Source of the DNA: Aptenodytes patagonicus
Lineage: Eukaryota > Chordata > Aves > Sphenisciformes > Spheniscidae
Length of the DNA stretch: 64,000 nucleotides
Direction: 5' to 3'
NCBI RefSeq assembly: GCF_965638725.1
Contig: NC_134952.1
Coordinates: 17,053,028-17,117,027, forward strand
This document shows positions 53,701 through 62,046 of this stretch, piece by piece (within the stretch, counting starts at the first letter, position 1; each line of letters starts with the position of its first letter). The translations under genes were made by a program, and so were the position numbers. The notes under the pieces were generated by a model. That model did no database searches. It was not told the origin of the DNA and worked only from the letters and a program-made list of their open reading frames with translations.

Positions 53701-56700
53701 TAATTTTTTTTTTTTTCGTTTCACACCTACATTCCTCTCAAGTGAGTACATAGTGACCTGTGGATAGCAATGGTAGCAGCATTTTTATAACGCAGTCACA
53801 TTTTCTTTAATAAGCAGTAATATTACTTAGTCTAGTAAAATAATTTTTGCACCTGTAGGCTAATACAGTAACATTATTTGCCATATGACACTGAAAAATT
53901 AGTGCTATACCAAGCTTCATATTGTTCTCTTTATTACACTTGCCTTATTATAAAAGAAGCAACAAAAAGAAATGTTGCAAAACAGCTCCTCTGACAGTCA
54001 GCATTTTTCTTCTGTCTTTGATGCATTTCCCCACCACAGTTGTCACAGCAACGACACATACAGAAGCAAAGTCCCACAAGAGGCAGTAACAAAATAAGTA
54101 GCAATCCCAAGGCTGCAGAGACTATAAAACCGATTTCATAGTAGATGGCCTGTAATTCAGACAAAAATAGTGGTAATAGCAGATATCACACAGTAACTGC
54201 AATCAATATAGAGCAAATAATTAAAAAAATCAAACTACAGACTAAACCATCTACTAAGTTACCAAGGTTATGGACTTGGTGTATTTTATCAATAATTGAC
54301 AACTTTTCTAACAAAAAGATACATAACATTGTAGATACTGATAGCTAATAATTATTTAGCTAGAATATTGGCTAGGTAAACTACAGGAGTAAGCACTAAG
54401 AGAAATATGCTCACAACAAACAAATGTGAATTGATGGAGTTGAAATAGGTTAAAAATGAACACATTTGATTTCCCAGACGACAAATTTGCTGTTTCTCAC
54501 ATCTGTTTCCAAAAAGACTCCACAAATGTCAGCAAGGCTGACTAGATCAACACTTCATCTGGGAGGGGGAAGGGAGGCTTAGCTTGTTCTCCTTTTTAAT
54601 CAGTTGTGAGTGTAAGGATTCGTATGAACTGCAAACGGAAGTACTTCACTGGATGATCGATTGCAATGGCAGAGGTTTCTCCAAACTGCTGAAGTAAAAA
54701 CTACTTAGGGACTGAAAAACATGAAGGAGTGGATTTTAAGCTCCCTCAGGTAAAGACATTTATTCTGCTGCCAAACAGCAAAGCAGCAGCAACTAAAAGG
54801 ACGCTTTCAAAAGCTGGAAGGAGTGAAAGGGAATGATGCAATGCAATACCCTAACTAGCTTTTACGCTGGAAGCAGTACAAGTGCCCCAGGACCAAGAAG
54901 CTGCGCCAGGCAGCCCTGGCACAGCCCCACGCAAGGCGACGTGGCTTCCAGGGGACAAGCTGCGAGCTGGCCATGCTGTTTCCCTGTGCTGTGAAGACAA
55001 GCCTACACATCCAGAACTGGATCGGGCAGGTGTCTGCACACAGAGGTAGACAGCACGGTGTGGGCATGCCCCAGTGGTCCTTCTTCCCTGATAAATCTCT
55101 TTTCTCCTTTCCTTTCCCAATTTTAGGAGAACTAATTCTCACACTAGTACTTTGAGTCCTCTTCTGTTTTACTAATCTGCCAGCACAAGGGCAACTTGGC
55201 AGTAAAAGGATGAAATTGAGGCTGTGTATTGTCCTGCAAAGTAAGTTACAATTTCTCACAAGCTATCAATCATGCTCCAGTTCTAGCTTTGCTGATGCCC
55301 TTCCTCACAATCCCTCATTACCAGCTGATCCAAATACAGCAACCATCACCATTAGCAGAGTTGCAAATTTCTGACCTAATTACCAATTCTAGGATGAAAC
55401 CTATTTTTTTTATTATTAACTGCTGGTTAAAAGCTGTTATCCCTTCTGAAGAATACAAACTAGATGCCTGGAAGAAGAGCTTGGCTAGATTTTGCGAAAG
55501 AATTACCGTTTTCTAGTTAGCTGAACACTTCAGAAATTATTTGACAACAAATTTTAAAATAGGTTAGATGGAAAAACACATTTTAAATAACATTAAAAAT
55601 AGATATGGATGTTTTAATAGAACTAGTGTATACAGACATGGTTAGTTTCTTTTCAAAGCTGTACATCTACCATAAGACATTACCTGAAGAGTCAGGACAA
55701 CATTTTCTGGCTGTGGAAGTCAAAACAAATGGAGAAGGTGTATAATACACAGGCAGCATGCACAAAAACAAGTCACATGAATAATGAATAATTAACCATG
55801 ACCAAAACAACTAACACACAGAAACAATAATAAAAAGCCACTAAAGTAAAATAATGCACAGAAGCGCCATTAAATAATTATGGAAAATTATTTACAACAA
55901 AATACATAGCAGATAATTTCTGGTTTCCTTGGTAACGGAAAGGATTCTAGGATTTGTCCAACAAGTATTTCCACCTTAAAACAACAACAGACCAGTTATT
56001 TCTACACTGAGCATCTGTTTCATATAATTCCCAACACATATAATTCCCAACACATCTCACAGAATAGAAGGCCAGAGATTGCATTACTTTGTGGTTTAGC
56101 GATTTCTTCATGAATTCCACCTGTCATAACTGACCTATGATATTCCTGACTAACTTTTTCTTTTCAACGCTTATTTTATTTTGGCATAAAAGCAGCAGCT
56201 TTACTATCAGTTTTTGGACCTTAACACATTACACACAAAATTCACCCTCACTTTTAACTAATTATGTAGAGGTTTATTTTAAACTACTAGAAAGTAAAAA
56301 AGAAAAGGCATTCAATAAAGACTGAAGAAGTCTATTTATCAGGTTCTTAAGAGATTTCTTACCTGTAATTTCAGAAAAACACTGAAAACTAAATATCCAA
56401 TGACAGGAATTTCAGAAGAACCCAATTTCCCCTTTGTTTCCACAATGGAAATAGAATTTTTTGTATTTTTCCCCTTCATCTCTGTGTGACAAGTATTATT
56501 CATGATAATGCTTTCCCCTTTCTCATAAGCAGAAGAGAACAGGAAAGCAGACAAGCCAAAGACAGCAAGACCCCTCAACCCAAAGCCTGATGTGTGAAAA
56601 TCAAAAACGTTCTCAAGTTTTAGGAAATTTTTTTCAGCATCACACACATCTTTATGAAACTTCTCCTGTACAATATGCTTAGAATGTTCAAAATCATATT

Positions 56701-58942
56701 TGGTACTATACTTTTAATGGGAGGAAAACAAATGCTTACCCTCCCTTAAAAATCTGGTACCAAGTATGATTTTGAACGTTTTAAGCAAGCACGTCTCCCA
56801 GCAGAAGTAAAGCAATGGCAACAGCAGCGAGCTGGCTCGCCCTGAGCAGTCATGACAGCTGCGCTCAGCTGCTGGGCTGTCCTGGCAGATTGCTGTCCCT
56901 GACAGGGGACAGGGAGACGTCGATGGTAAGAGTCCAACTGGGAACACAGGGACATGCAGCACAGAAGTGGGAAGGGCCTCCTGGGTCACTAACACAGTCT
57001 ACAAATAGGTTAAAAAAGAAAGCTAGAGCAACAACAGTAGAAATTTAACAGGATAAATATCAGAACCAGATTTCCTGTTCTCGCTACTGAAGGGCTGTTC
57101 CCAGCACTTGGTGAACTAGTGAGTCTTCTTACATGGATGTACACATGGCCCATTTCTGCCCCTTTGCTTCTGTGATAGCACCATCTTTTGCCCAAATAGC
57201 AGTTTTTTCTTCATGGTGTTTCCTCTCCATATATATTTAAAAGGAGTAATCACCCCCCTTATTGATTATTTTGCTAAGCTAAGCAAACTCTTCCAGTCTC
57301 CTCTGAAGACCTGTGTGTTTCCCAGATCATCCTAATACACACTTGCTGAACCCATCCTACTCCGAGTTCATTATCCCTGAATTTGAGTGATCAAAACCAC
57401 AGGCAACATTTCTAACTACATACCCGCACCCTTCAGTGACATTCAGACTTCCCTATCCTCAATGGAAGTTCCTCCAGGGGCACATCTACAGCCATGCTGG
57501 CCTCTTCACAGCTACCTCTCATTGATGCTTCTATCTTCTGAGGGACTGTCTACTTGTCTTGATATATTTTCCTTTTCCAAATTTGTTTTAAAGTTTTGCA
57601 TTGTATTCAGGTCAAAATTAGGACCTATAAATGGCCTATATCTGTTTTACTTCCTGAGCCCACCTAATATTGTATTGCTACCCTATAATCACACAGTATT
57701 TTAACAAGTGTCTCCACTACACAGGATTACAGCTGTCATTAGTCTCAAATTTCTCATGACTTACATACTAATGACTAAATACTATACTCGCACCCATGTA
57801 TACCACCTATGGTCTAACGGTTTTGTCCAAAGACTCTGCCAAGCAAGTCCACCCTACATTCCTCCCTGGGTGTGCAGGCACAATCTGTGATGCACCACTC
57901 TCACAGAGCCCCACCAAACAAGCATACGGGATCAGCAAGAGTCACTTGATGCAGCATAACAGCAATACCCACACACTCGGATGTCATGCAGAGGTTATGA
58001 AGCTACTGGAGCAATAGGTTCATTGTCGGAAAGGCATGGAAGCACAAGGCTTTCCCCCTTCAAATCCCAAGATCATTCAGGTCATCCTGATTCAAGGCGA
58101 TAGCTCAGTGCCTGTATGCCAAGTTCCACACTCCTCTTCCTGACACGTACACCTTACTGCAGGGACTACAAGCAAGTAGCTCACACAAAGTAACATGTCC
58201 ACTGTGTGGGCCTGGTTAAGGTTCTTATTGCAGGCGCTCAACCTGTGACACTGCTTCAAAGATGGGGTACTGTCCTTGAGAACAGCCTAAAATCAGATCC
58301 ACACTATGTTCTATCTTCTCTTGCTACCAAGTACCCTATGAATTTCAACTGTTACAGGATAATCACAAACCTAAAGAGAGAATGGAAAATATCCTTGATG
58401 TGATTAGCACACTACGTAAACTAAAATATACTTTATAAGTAGGCTATGGAAACTTTGTTTTACAAAGGCACCAGAACCAGCATATAAATTCAGCTTTTTG
58501 AGGACAATAGCTGAAGCTAACATGAGACCTGAGCAGTAATGGTTCTCTCTAAGCATTTTTAAATAAAAGCAGAATTTTTCAATACAAAGAGAGCCTTCAA
58601 TCTTTGTGCAACAGACACCACAATCACATTACAGCTGGAATTTATAAGTGAGCCTTAACTATGTGTAGCTTCTTTACAGTGGCTTATGAAATTTTCTTTG
58701 TAATATTTTTTGAAAGGTTTTGGTCCCAGATTTTGTATGAAACCATCATACACATCATTCACAAATTTCATTCCTGCATCCTGTTGTTATAGCTTTAAAA
58801 TACTATTTCCTATTTCAGAAACAAAACTGAATTTCAAAGTCATTGTTTTCATTATTTTATGCAGATAGACATAGACAATTTACCTTTTGATAATCATCCT
58901 GTGTATTTCCAAACTTCTGCTGTGCTAGTTTTCTGATGAGAT
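17735..58942 (-). CDS. PROM1: PROM1, prominin-1 (CD133), 25 of about 26 coding exons
   Basis: PROM1 is a five-pass, cholesterol-binding membrane glycoprotein of microvilli, cilia and photoreceptor disc rims; loss in humans causes retinal degeneration. I placed 25 coding exons by splice sites, matching phases and similarity. They total 2387 bases, giving 795 residues plus stop, and begin at the equivalent of human residue 74 (DTLRK, here DLIRK). The membrane segments are visible: TM1 and TM2 around the Cys-rich [17 protein letters not shown] loop, TM3 (WLGCLILCC...FYYLGLLCG), TM4 ([21 protein letters not shown]) and TM5 ([20 protein letters not shown]). Two large extracellular loops carry many N-X-S/T sites. 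The cytoplasmic tail keeps the tyrosines of EDVYDD and NGYHKE. The first coding exon was not found and is probably beyond 64 kb. One intron uses a GC donor. No frameshift or premature stop is seen, so the gene looks functional. Confidence 0.5.
19881..19949 (-). CDS. PROM1: PROM1 69-nt exon, cytoplasmic tail
   Basis: The 69-bp exon (TTACAG acceptor, ACAAG|gtaaac donor; phase 2 to 2) encodes [20 protein letters not shown] followed by FT, matching human [20 protein letters not shown]. It carries the tyrosine equivalent to human Tyr852. Being symmetric, it could be optional. Confidence 0.5.
20318..20341 (-). CDS. PROM1: PROM1 24-nt microexon, cytoplasmic tail
   Basis: The 24-bp exon (TTTTTTAG acceptor, AAAAC|gtaaga donor; phase 2 to 2) encodes D-VETIPMK-T, identical to human DVETIPMK except the junction residue. 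It is symmetric, so it can be skipped without a frameshift. Confidence 0.5.
21033..21148 (-). CDS. PROM1: PROM1 exon: TM5 and start of cytoplasmic tail
   Basis: The 116-bp exon encodes [20 protein letters not shown] (TM5), then [18 protein letters not shown], nearly identical to human AVKLAKYYRRMDSEDVYD. The tyrosine of DVYDD matches human Tyr828, reported as a Src-family target. It enters in phase 0 and leaves in phase 2 at GA|gtaagt. Confidence 0.5.
21883..21940. repeat. 31-bp tandem duplication
   Basis: The unit TTTCATGGTTAAGCATTATC plus AAGGTTAAGCA occurs twice in tandem, and the shorter motif GGTTAAGCAT recurs within it. It lies in a PROM1 intron. Confidence 0.5.
22714..22806 (-). CDS. 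PROM1: PROM1 exon, end of extracellular loop 2
   Basis: The 93-bp exon (phase 0 to 0) encodes [20 protein letters not shown] and [11 protein letters not shown], matching human EKVASCKPVATALDTAVD and VFLCSYIIDPL, with both cysteines kept. Confidence 0.5.
23370..23438 (-). CDS. PROM1: PROM1 exon, extracellular loop 2
   Basis: The 69-bp exon (phase 0 to 0; CCTAG acceptor, TCG|gtaagg donor) encodes [20 protein letters not shown] and KES, matching human [20 protein letters not shown]. The preceding intron is only 92 bp (23439-23530). Confidence 0.5.
23531..23611 (-). CDS. PROM1: PROM1 exon, extracellular loop 2
   Basis: The 81-bp exon (phase 0 to 0; CTCCAG acceptor, CCAG|gtaagc donor) encodes [20 protein letters not shown] and ASLVIVQ, matching human [21 protein letters not shown]. 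Confidence 0.5.
25081..25134 (-). CDS. PROM1: PROM1 exon, extracellular loop 2
   Basis: The 54-bp exon (phase 0 to 0) encodes [18 protein letters not shown], matching human STLYQSVKILQRTGNGLLE. Its acceptor pyrimidine tract contains an unusual run of eight C bases (minus strand, about 25146-25153). Confidence 0.5.
26270..26362 (-). CDS. PROM1: PROM1 exon, extracellular loop 2
   Basis: The 93-bp exon (phase 0 to 0; TTGCAG acceptor, ATG|gtaaaa donor) encodes [20 protein letters not shown] and [11 protein letters not shown], matching human [20 protein letters not shown] and QQRVLPIEQSL. Confidence 0.5.
29086..29157 (-). CDS. PROM1: PROM1 exon, extracellular loop 2
   Basis: The 72-bp exon (phase 0 to 0; TTTCAG acceptor, CTG|gtaagt donor) encodes [20 protein letters not shown] and ADQL, matching human KSPAGVNLLSFAYDLEAK. 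Confidence 0.5.
29435..29581 (-). CDS. PROM1: PROM1 exon, extracellular loop 2
   Basis: The 147-bp exon (phase 0 to 0) encodes [20 protein letters not shown], then [19 protein letters not shown], matching human LESLKVNLNIFLL and NLQDFAACGIDRMNYDSYL. The cysteine of human AACGID is serine here (SSSGIE). Confidence 0.5.
29925..30480 (+). mobile_element. Solo LTR-C in a PROM1 intron
   Basis: The LTR starts TGTCATGGTTTAACC and ends AAACCAGGACA, with a perfect 5-bp duplication AACAG (29920-29924 and 30481-30485). There is no internal region. It contains an AAT-repeat block (about 30065-30105) and a TGACGTCC element where LTR-B has TGACGTCA. It lies in the PROM1 intron between the exons at 32415-32499 and 29435-29581, antisense to the gene. 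The family resembles ERVL-type LTRs of neoavian birds; the exact family name would need a repeat-library search. Confidence 0.5.
31082..32004 (+). mobile_element. CR1 LINE, 5'-truncated, with readable RT C-terminus
   Basis: An open frame from about 31093 to the stop at 31917-31919 encodes the end of a CR1 reverse transcriptase. It contains FADDTKLG (the YADD/FADD catalytic box region), [29 protein letters not shown] and the thumb and C-terminal part ending in PSLEVFGRR. After the stop comes a short CR1 3' UTR ending in the typical ATTCTATGATTCTAT repeat (to about 32004). The 5' part (ORF1, endonuclease, most of the RT) is missing, as usual for CR1. The open frame is uninterrupted, which suggests a fairly recent insertion. 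It lies in a PROM1 intron, antisense to the gene. Open codons upstream of 31082 are flanking sequence. Confidence 0.5.
32415..32499 (-). CDS. PROM1: PROM1 exon, extracellular loop 2
   Basis: The 85-bp exon encodes [20 protein letters not shown] and ITEFLNISM, matching human [20 protein letters not shown] and ISEHLNI. Glycosylation sites NIT and NIS are present. It enters in phase 2 and leaves in phase 0 (ATG|gtaagt). Confidence 0.5.
32919..33022 (-). CDS. PROM1: PROM1 exon, extracellular loop 2
   Basis: The 104-bp exon encodes [20 protein letters not shown] and [10 protein letters not shown], matching human [20 protein letters not shown] and KLTFEQVY. It enters in phase 0 and leaves in phase 2 (TACAG|gtatta). 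Confidence 0.5.
33447..33570 (-). CDS. PROM1: PROM1 exon: TM4
   Basis: The 124-bp exon encodes TM4 ([20 protein letters not shown]) and the start of extracellular loop 2 ([19 protein letters not shown]), matching human GANVEKLICEPYTSKELFR. It enters in phase 2 and leaves in phase 0 (CAAG|gtgaag). Confidence 0.5.
34407..34559 (-). CDS. PROM1: PROM1 exon: TM3 and second cytoplasmic loop
   Basis: The 153-bp exon encodes TM3 ([20 protein letters not shown]) followed by [20 protein letters not shown] and SNTGGNFLM. The GYD(K/R)HA(S/T)PTTRGC(I/V)SNTGG block is nearly identical to human PROM1. It enters and leaves in phase 2 (ATGGC|gtaagt). Confidence 0.5.
36089..36248 (-). CDS. PROM1: PROM1 exon, end of extracellular loop 1
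   Basis: The 160-bp exon encodes [20 protein letters not shown] and ends VVEQYDFY, matching human [20 protein letters not shown] and TLEEYDSYW. It enters in phase 1 and leaves in phase 2 at CTACAG|gtatgt. Confidence 0.5.
37387..37420 (+). repeat. G-rich tract, potential quadruplex, PROM1 intron
   Basis: On the plus strand four G-runs (6, 7, 9 and 5) are separated by loops of 1-3 bases, a strong quadruplex pattern. It lies in the intron between exons 38082-38145 and 36089-36248. The G-rich strand is the template strand for PROM1, so the pre-mRNA would carry the C-rich version. Confidence 0.5.
38082..38145 (-). CDS. PROM1: PROM1 exon, extracellular loop 1
   Basis: The 64-bp exon (CTTAG acceptor, ATCAG|gtgaag donor) encodes [20 protein letters not shown], matching human [20 protein letters not shown]. 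It has two glycosylation sites (NDT, NQT). It enters in phase 0 and leaves in phase 1. Confidence 0.5.
39360..39434 (-). CDS. PROM1: PROM1 exon, extracellular loop 1
   Basis: The 75-bp exon (CTAG acceptor, AAAAG|gtacgt donor, phase 0 to 0) encodes [20 protein letters not shown] and ends SLVQK, matching human LPPVDAELDNVNNVLRTDL. Confidence 0.5.
39849..40066 (-). CDS. PROM1: PROM1 exon, extracellular loop 1, conserved Cys pair
   Basis: The 218-bp exon starts [17 protein letters not shown], matching human AIKETKEALENM, and carries the cysteine pair of [15 protein letters not shown], matching human NDPLCLVHPSSETCN. Four N-X-S/T sites (NVS, NLT, NDS, NFS) are present. It enters in phase 1 and leaves in phase 0 at GTAAGA. 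Confidence 0.5.
40697..40720 (-). CDS. PROM1: Candidate optional PROM1 microexon, 24 nt
   Basis: In the intron between exons 41392-41481 and 39849-40066, a strong pyrimidine tract (minus strand, about 40721-40760) ends in GAAG and is followed by 24 bases and then GTAAAAG. Its phase (1 in, 1 out) fits both neighbours exactly. Inclusion would add VKVERAIK between TMAG and AIRDTK without a shift or stop. Optional microexons, including photoreceptor-enriched ones, are known in mammalian PROM1. I cannot say whether this is the orthologue of one. Confidence 0.5.
41392..41481 (-). CDS. PROM1: PROM1 exon, extracellular loop 1
   Basis: The 90-bp exon (CTACAG acceptor, GGAG|gtaaag donor) encodes [20 protein letters not shown] and LDAALTMAG, aligned with human [20 protein letters not shown] and LDEIKSMATA. 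It enters and leaves in phase 1. Confidence 0.5.
42069..42150. repeat. 24-bp minisatellite, about 3.4 copies
   Basis: Units related to GCTCACCCACAGTGCTGGCTTCAT are repeated head to tail in the PROM1 intron between exons 43813-43876 and 41392-41481. In one plus-strand frame each unit reads as eight residues (HSAGFML followed by A or T); this is a consequence of the 24-bp period and not evidence of coding. Confidence 0.5.
43813..43876 (-). CDS. PROM1: PROM1 exon, extracellular loop 1
   Basis: The 64-bp exon (TTTTCAG acceptor, GTAAGT donor) encodes [20 protein letters not shown], close to human [20 protein letters not shown]. It has an N-glycosylation site (NTT). It enters in phase 0 and leaves in phase 1. 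Confidence 0.5.
46692..46812 (-). CDS. PROM1: PROM1 exon: end of TM2, start of first extracellular loop
   Basis: The 121-bp exon (acceptor TTTGTAG, donor CCAGCG|gtaaag) encodes [19 protein letters not shown] and [14 protein letters not shown], matching human FYGFVANHQVRTRIK and NFKDLRTLLNETPE. It enters in phase 2 and leaves in phase 0. Confidence 0.5.
48205..48232. repeat. 14-bp tandem duplication
   Basis: GCATATCCTGGCAA occurs twice in direct tandem, inside the largest PROM1 intron. Confidence 0.5.
50184..50754 (+). mobile_element. Solo LTR-D, a different family, in the 7.1-kb PROM1 intron
   Basis: The element starts TGTAAGGGACGAG and ends GGGCGTGACA, flanked by a 5-bp duplication CCTGT (50179-50183 and 50755-50759). 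Inside are CCAAT overlapping the TATA-like AATAAATAG (50354-50364), a C-run, a long CT-rich stretch (about 50460-50530) and ATTAAA (50645-50650), a plausible polyadenylation signal about 290 bp downstream of the TATA. It is clearly more GC-rich than the surrounding intron. No retroviral coding region is attached. It is antisense to PROM1. Confidence 0.5.
53944..54149 (-). CDS. PROM1: PROM1 exon: TM1, Cys-rich loop, start of TM2 (GC donor)
   Basis: The 206-bp exon starts [15 protein letters not shown] and contains TM1, the conserved [17 protein letters not shown] cytoplasmic loop and the first part of TM2 ([11 protein letters not shown]). It ends in phase 2 at AG|gcaagt, a GC donor. Joining to the next exon gives ...FIIS-VGVL, matching human IIIS-IGIF. 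Confidence 0.5.
55684..55710 (-). CDS. PROM1: PROM1 27-nt microexon
   Basis: The 27-base exon is flanked by CACAG and GTAATG. It encodes PENVVLTLQ, the equivalent of human PETVILGLK, which is a known optional 9-residue exon of mammalian prominin-1. It starts and ends in phase 0, so it could be skipped here too. Confidence 0.5.
56021..56052. repeat. 16-bp tandem duplication
   Basis: CATATAATTCCCAACA is repeated twice without change in the PROM1 intron between exons 58884-58942 and 55684-55710. Confidence 0.5.
58884..58942 (-). CDS. PROM1: PROM1 coding exon, equivalent of human residues 74-92
   Basis: This 59-bp exon has an AG acceptor and a GT donor (CAAAAG|gtaaat). It needs one base (G) from the missing first coding exon and ends in phase 0. 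It encodes [20 protein letters not shown], matching human DTLRKFLQKAYESKIDYDK. Confidence 0.5.
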
Positions 58943-61484
58943 CTGAAAATAAGCAAGAATATTCCAGAGTTTTAAACAACATAAACAATAAAAACAGGGG
59001 AAAGAGGATGATATGAATTCTACTGTTAGGTAGGCAAGACAAAATTAAGAACAGACACCAACAGGATAGGCAAGCACGTAAGTGTTTCCGTAAACCTGTC
59101 TAGTAACAACATTTTTAACCCAATGTATATTTTATGAGCTCACAGGAAGATATCCAGGTTATCTGCCAATTAATCAATTCCTGCTGAAAGACAGTTAAGG
59201 TTTTTCCGAGGTCATCCTCTGTACCGTACCATCATCATTAAAAGTGAATCCCAAACTTATCAATTACTTGGACAGCTTCAGGTATCAGCTTTGCTTCATG
59301 TTTATGTCCAGTACATACATGCATGCATATATATACACGCACACGTATATGGAATTAGATAGCTAATGTGTAAAACAAGTATGTTAACGATGACTTCTTG
59401 ACTGAATGGTACAAGGAAGAGTCCCTTATTCTTGCCAACATTATCCCAATTTTATTTTTCTTTTTTCTTTTCTTTTTTTTTTTTGTCTCTGGACCAACAG
59501 ACTTTGCATGAGAGTATGCAACACCACCAAAACAAATCAGAAAGCCTAACATGTGCCAACCTACTGTGCGTGCAGCTCCATCTAACACCCTCATTTCTAA
59601 CTAACTCATAATATAGACAAAATACAGTAACTACCAAAAAAAGAAAGTAGGAATTTAACACAAATAGTGCCACTTAACATTATAAGTATCATTTCACCAC
59701 ACCATTTTTTCAATAAACACCAGCACCTGCAATGAATGGATCATCTTTTTGGGACATCACCAGCCTACCCTTATCGGGGTTTTGTCAACCCTATGGGAAC
59801 TGTGGCTCCCGACCATTTCTGTGACAACCTGCACTTGAAGAGGGGCACCCTAGCTCTTCAGACCCTCTGCCTCAGAGGGGCATCAGCGGCTCTGGGTATG
59901 CTCCATGCTAGGTTGTATAAAAGCAGCAGCATTTGGATGTTTGGGAGGACTGGCTGAACTTTTGGCCTCCTCTGAGGAAAAGGAAACACATTAGGAAGGA
60001 GCACACTACACCTCAAGGAGGAACACTCTGCCCCACATGTTCATACAGAGCTGCACTTCATGGTACTATTGCCCTGTTGTTAGTCTCCCCATATGCAACT
60101 GAACATACTTAAGAGAAACCTCCCATAAGTCACCTACCCTGTGGATCAATAAAAGACCTGTAGATTCAAAACTGACTGTTCACCTCCCAAAAAATCCAAG
60201 CCCTCTCAGAATTTATTGTAGCACTCATGAAATATGTTCAGTGAGTTCACAGGGGCTGACATCTCATGCCTTTCTAATCCCGCACGTGGCTCAGGAAAAC
60301 AAACCCCTAAGCTAACAGCGCCCATAGTCCTCCCTCCCCAACACCCTGCAGAGGGAGCATGGACTCGACTGATCTGCAAGCTAAAGAGATCCTGAAAAGT
60401 TCCTTGCAGAAAACTGTGCCCAAGGAAAGAAAACACACAACAGCGAGGCAACAAGTGCTGTTTCAAGGAAGGTACTCCCTGCAAGGAAGCTGCAGCCAGC
60501 AAGACTGCCAATTAAAAAAAAAAAAAAAAAACAAAAAACAAAATCTGTTAACATATCACAGGAGTGTCAAGCTGCAAATCATCCACAGATGGGAAGTATA
60601 TTCTAGAACGCAGAAAGAATGCTAGCAGTAGATGATCAAGGACTCTGTACGGTGAGACAACCTCATTTTGGAAAGACCATACATATACTAGAAGATAAGG
60701 CTGAATCCCATAGTAAAAGAAGTAAACCCAAAACATACATAGAATAAGCACTCAGGAAGAACAAGAGTTACGATCCCTGCAAATCCTTTCAAGCTCTGAA
60801 CTTTGAGAGGAGACCGCTGAAGGAAAGGCACACACCACTACATGGGCAACACACAACTGATCCACCGCTGCAGCTGTGAGACATCTCGCACACTGGGACC
60901 AGCAGAGTCCTCCCTGTATCGAGGCCATCCCCAGGCAGCATCCGTGTTTCTTGGGGAGTTTCAGCGGCAAGGAAGTATACAGCCAAGTGAGGCAGAACTG
61001 CGCAAACCCCAAAAATGTAATTCACACTGGCTGTTAGACATTTTTCTTCATCAGAGGCAACATTTCTTTCTTCTTGTTTGTATCTATATACCCACCAAGT
61101 AAGTATCTTTAAGAAACACTGGTGCATAAAAAACATAATGCAATGAATTTTCTCTACGGCTAGATGCCTTTTAGCAAGCAGAAGAAAAGGGCTAAAATAA
61201 CCCTCATTTACATATTTATTCAACCATTTAGCATTGTGTGACAACACACCTCAGAACAGCCGCTAAAGAGAAATTTCTACTAACTTTAATCAGAATGCGA
61301 TGGGAAGGAAGAAAAAGGAAGAGCTTCTGTGATCCTCAGTGGCATGAAGCGGTACAGACCGTCTGCGTGCAGGCAGTCAAACATGGGAGCTGACTGCCCC
61401 AGGACCTTGTGGCATCACCCTCCTTGCTGCTACTCCAAAGCCAAGCAGGAGAGGCCCCAGCAACCTCCCCTTACTTCCAGGCTG

Positions 61485-61573
61485 CTCCTAACTCGGACGT
61501 TCATCTTGCTTTGGAAAAGGGTTGGACCTGCTGACCTGCAGAGGTCCCTTCTGTTCTAAATTATTCCAAAGTT
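61485..61573 (+). mobile_element. Probable CR1 3' tail remnant
   Basis: GGGTTGGACCTGCTGACCTGCAGAGGTCCC followed by a diverged TTCTAAATTATTC resembles a sense-strand CR1 3' terminus. Only the last part is convincing, and the upstream boundary is uncertain. Confidence 0.5.
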
Positions 61574-61909
61574 ATCCTACAATCATGCTGACTTTTTATT
61601 GTAAATTATTTAATGGAGGAGTGAAAGCACTGCCAGGAAGCATGCAAGAAAGCTAAATTTTATTACTGACAAAAGCTTCCTTTGATACATTTCCTACTGT
61701 CGGGAATCAGTACAAGAAAAAGTTTTAAAAGCATTAGCCCTTCCTGTTAAATAAAAGTTGAAAGTTTTTACCCGTTCTTCTAGCTGTCTGTCCCCATCAA
61801 ATAAAACAAAAAAAACATTTTACATCGTTTTACATACATCTATACACACATATATATTTATGGACATCTTATGCATATGTGTATGCATATATAAAACTAC
61901 TCAAGAGAA

Positions 61910-62046
61910 ACAGAGGATGGTTGAGGCTGAAAGAGACCCCCCCGAGATCATCCAGTCCAACCTCCCGGCTCAGCGCAGTCACTCACCGCAGGTTACTCAG
62001 GGCCATGTCCAGTCAGGTTTTGAGTATCTCCAAGGAGAACATTCAA
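61910..62046 (-). mobile_element. CR1 3' fragment
   Basis: The segment GATCATCCAGTCCAACCTCC followed by CAGGGCCATGTCCAGTCAGG and TTGAGTATCTCCAAGGA is the antisense of a CR1 3' end. It is followed by a run of A at 62051-62063. It is short and diverged. Confidence 0.5.

Larger units (their letters stand above)
46813..53943 (-). other. PROM1: Largest PROM1 intron (7.1 kb), GC-AG type
   Basis: This intron begins with the GC donor at 53942-53943 and ends with TTTGTAG at 46813. It contains LTR-D (50184-50754), a tandem 14-bp duplication (48205-48232) and an A-rich run (51384-51420). The stretch 51490-53060 has a more mixed composition but no identifiable repeat or gene. Confidence 0.5.

Noticed and set aside
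53934-53943. Reading through the exon end to IIRQV-stop, or using the GT after CAA as donor
   Set aside because: The first truncates the protein within TM2 and the second shifts the frame; the GC donor restores the conserved serine.
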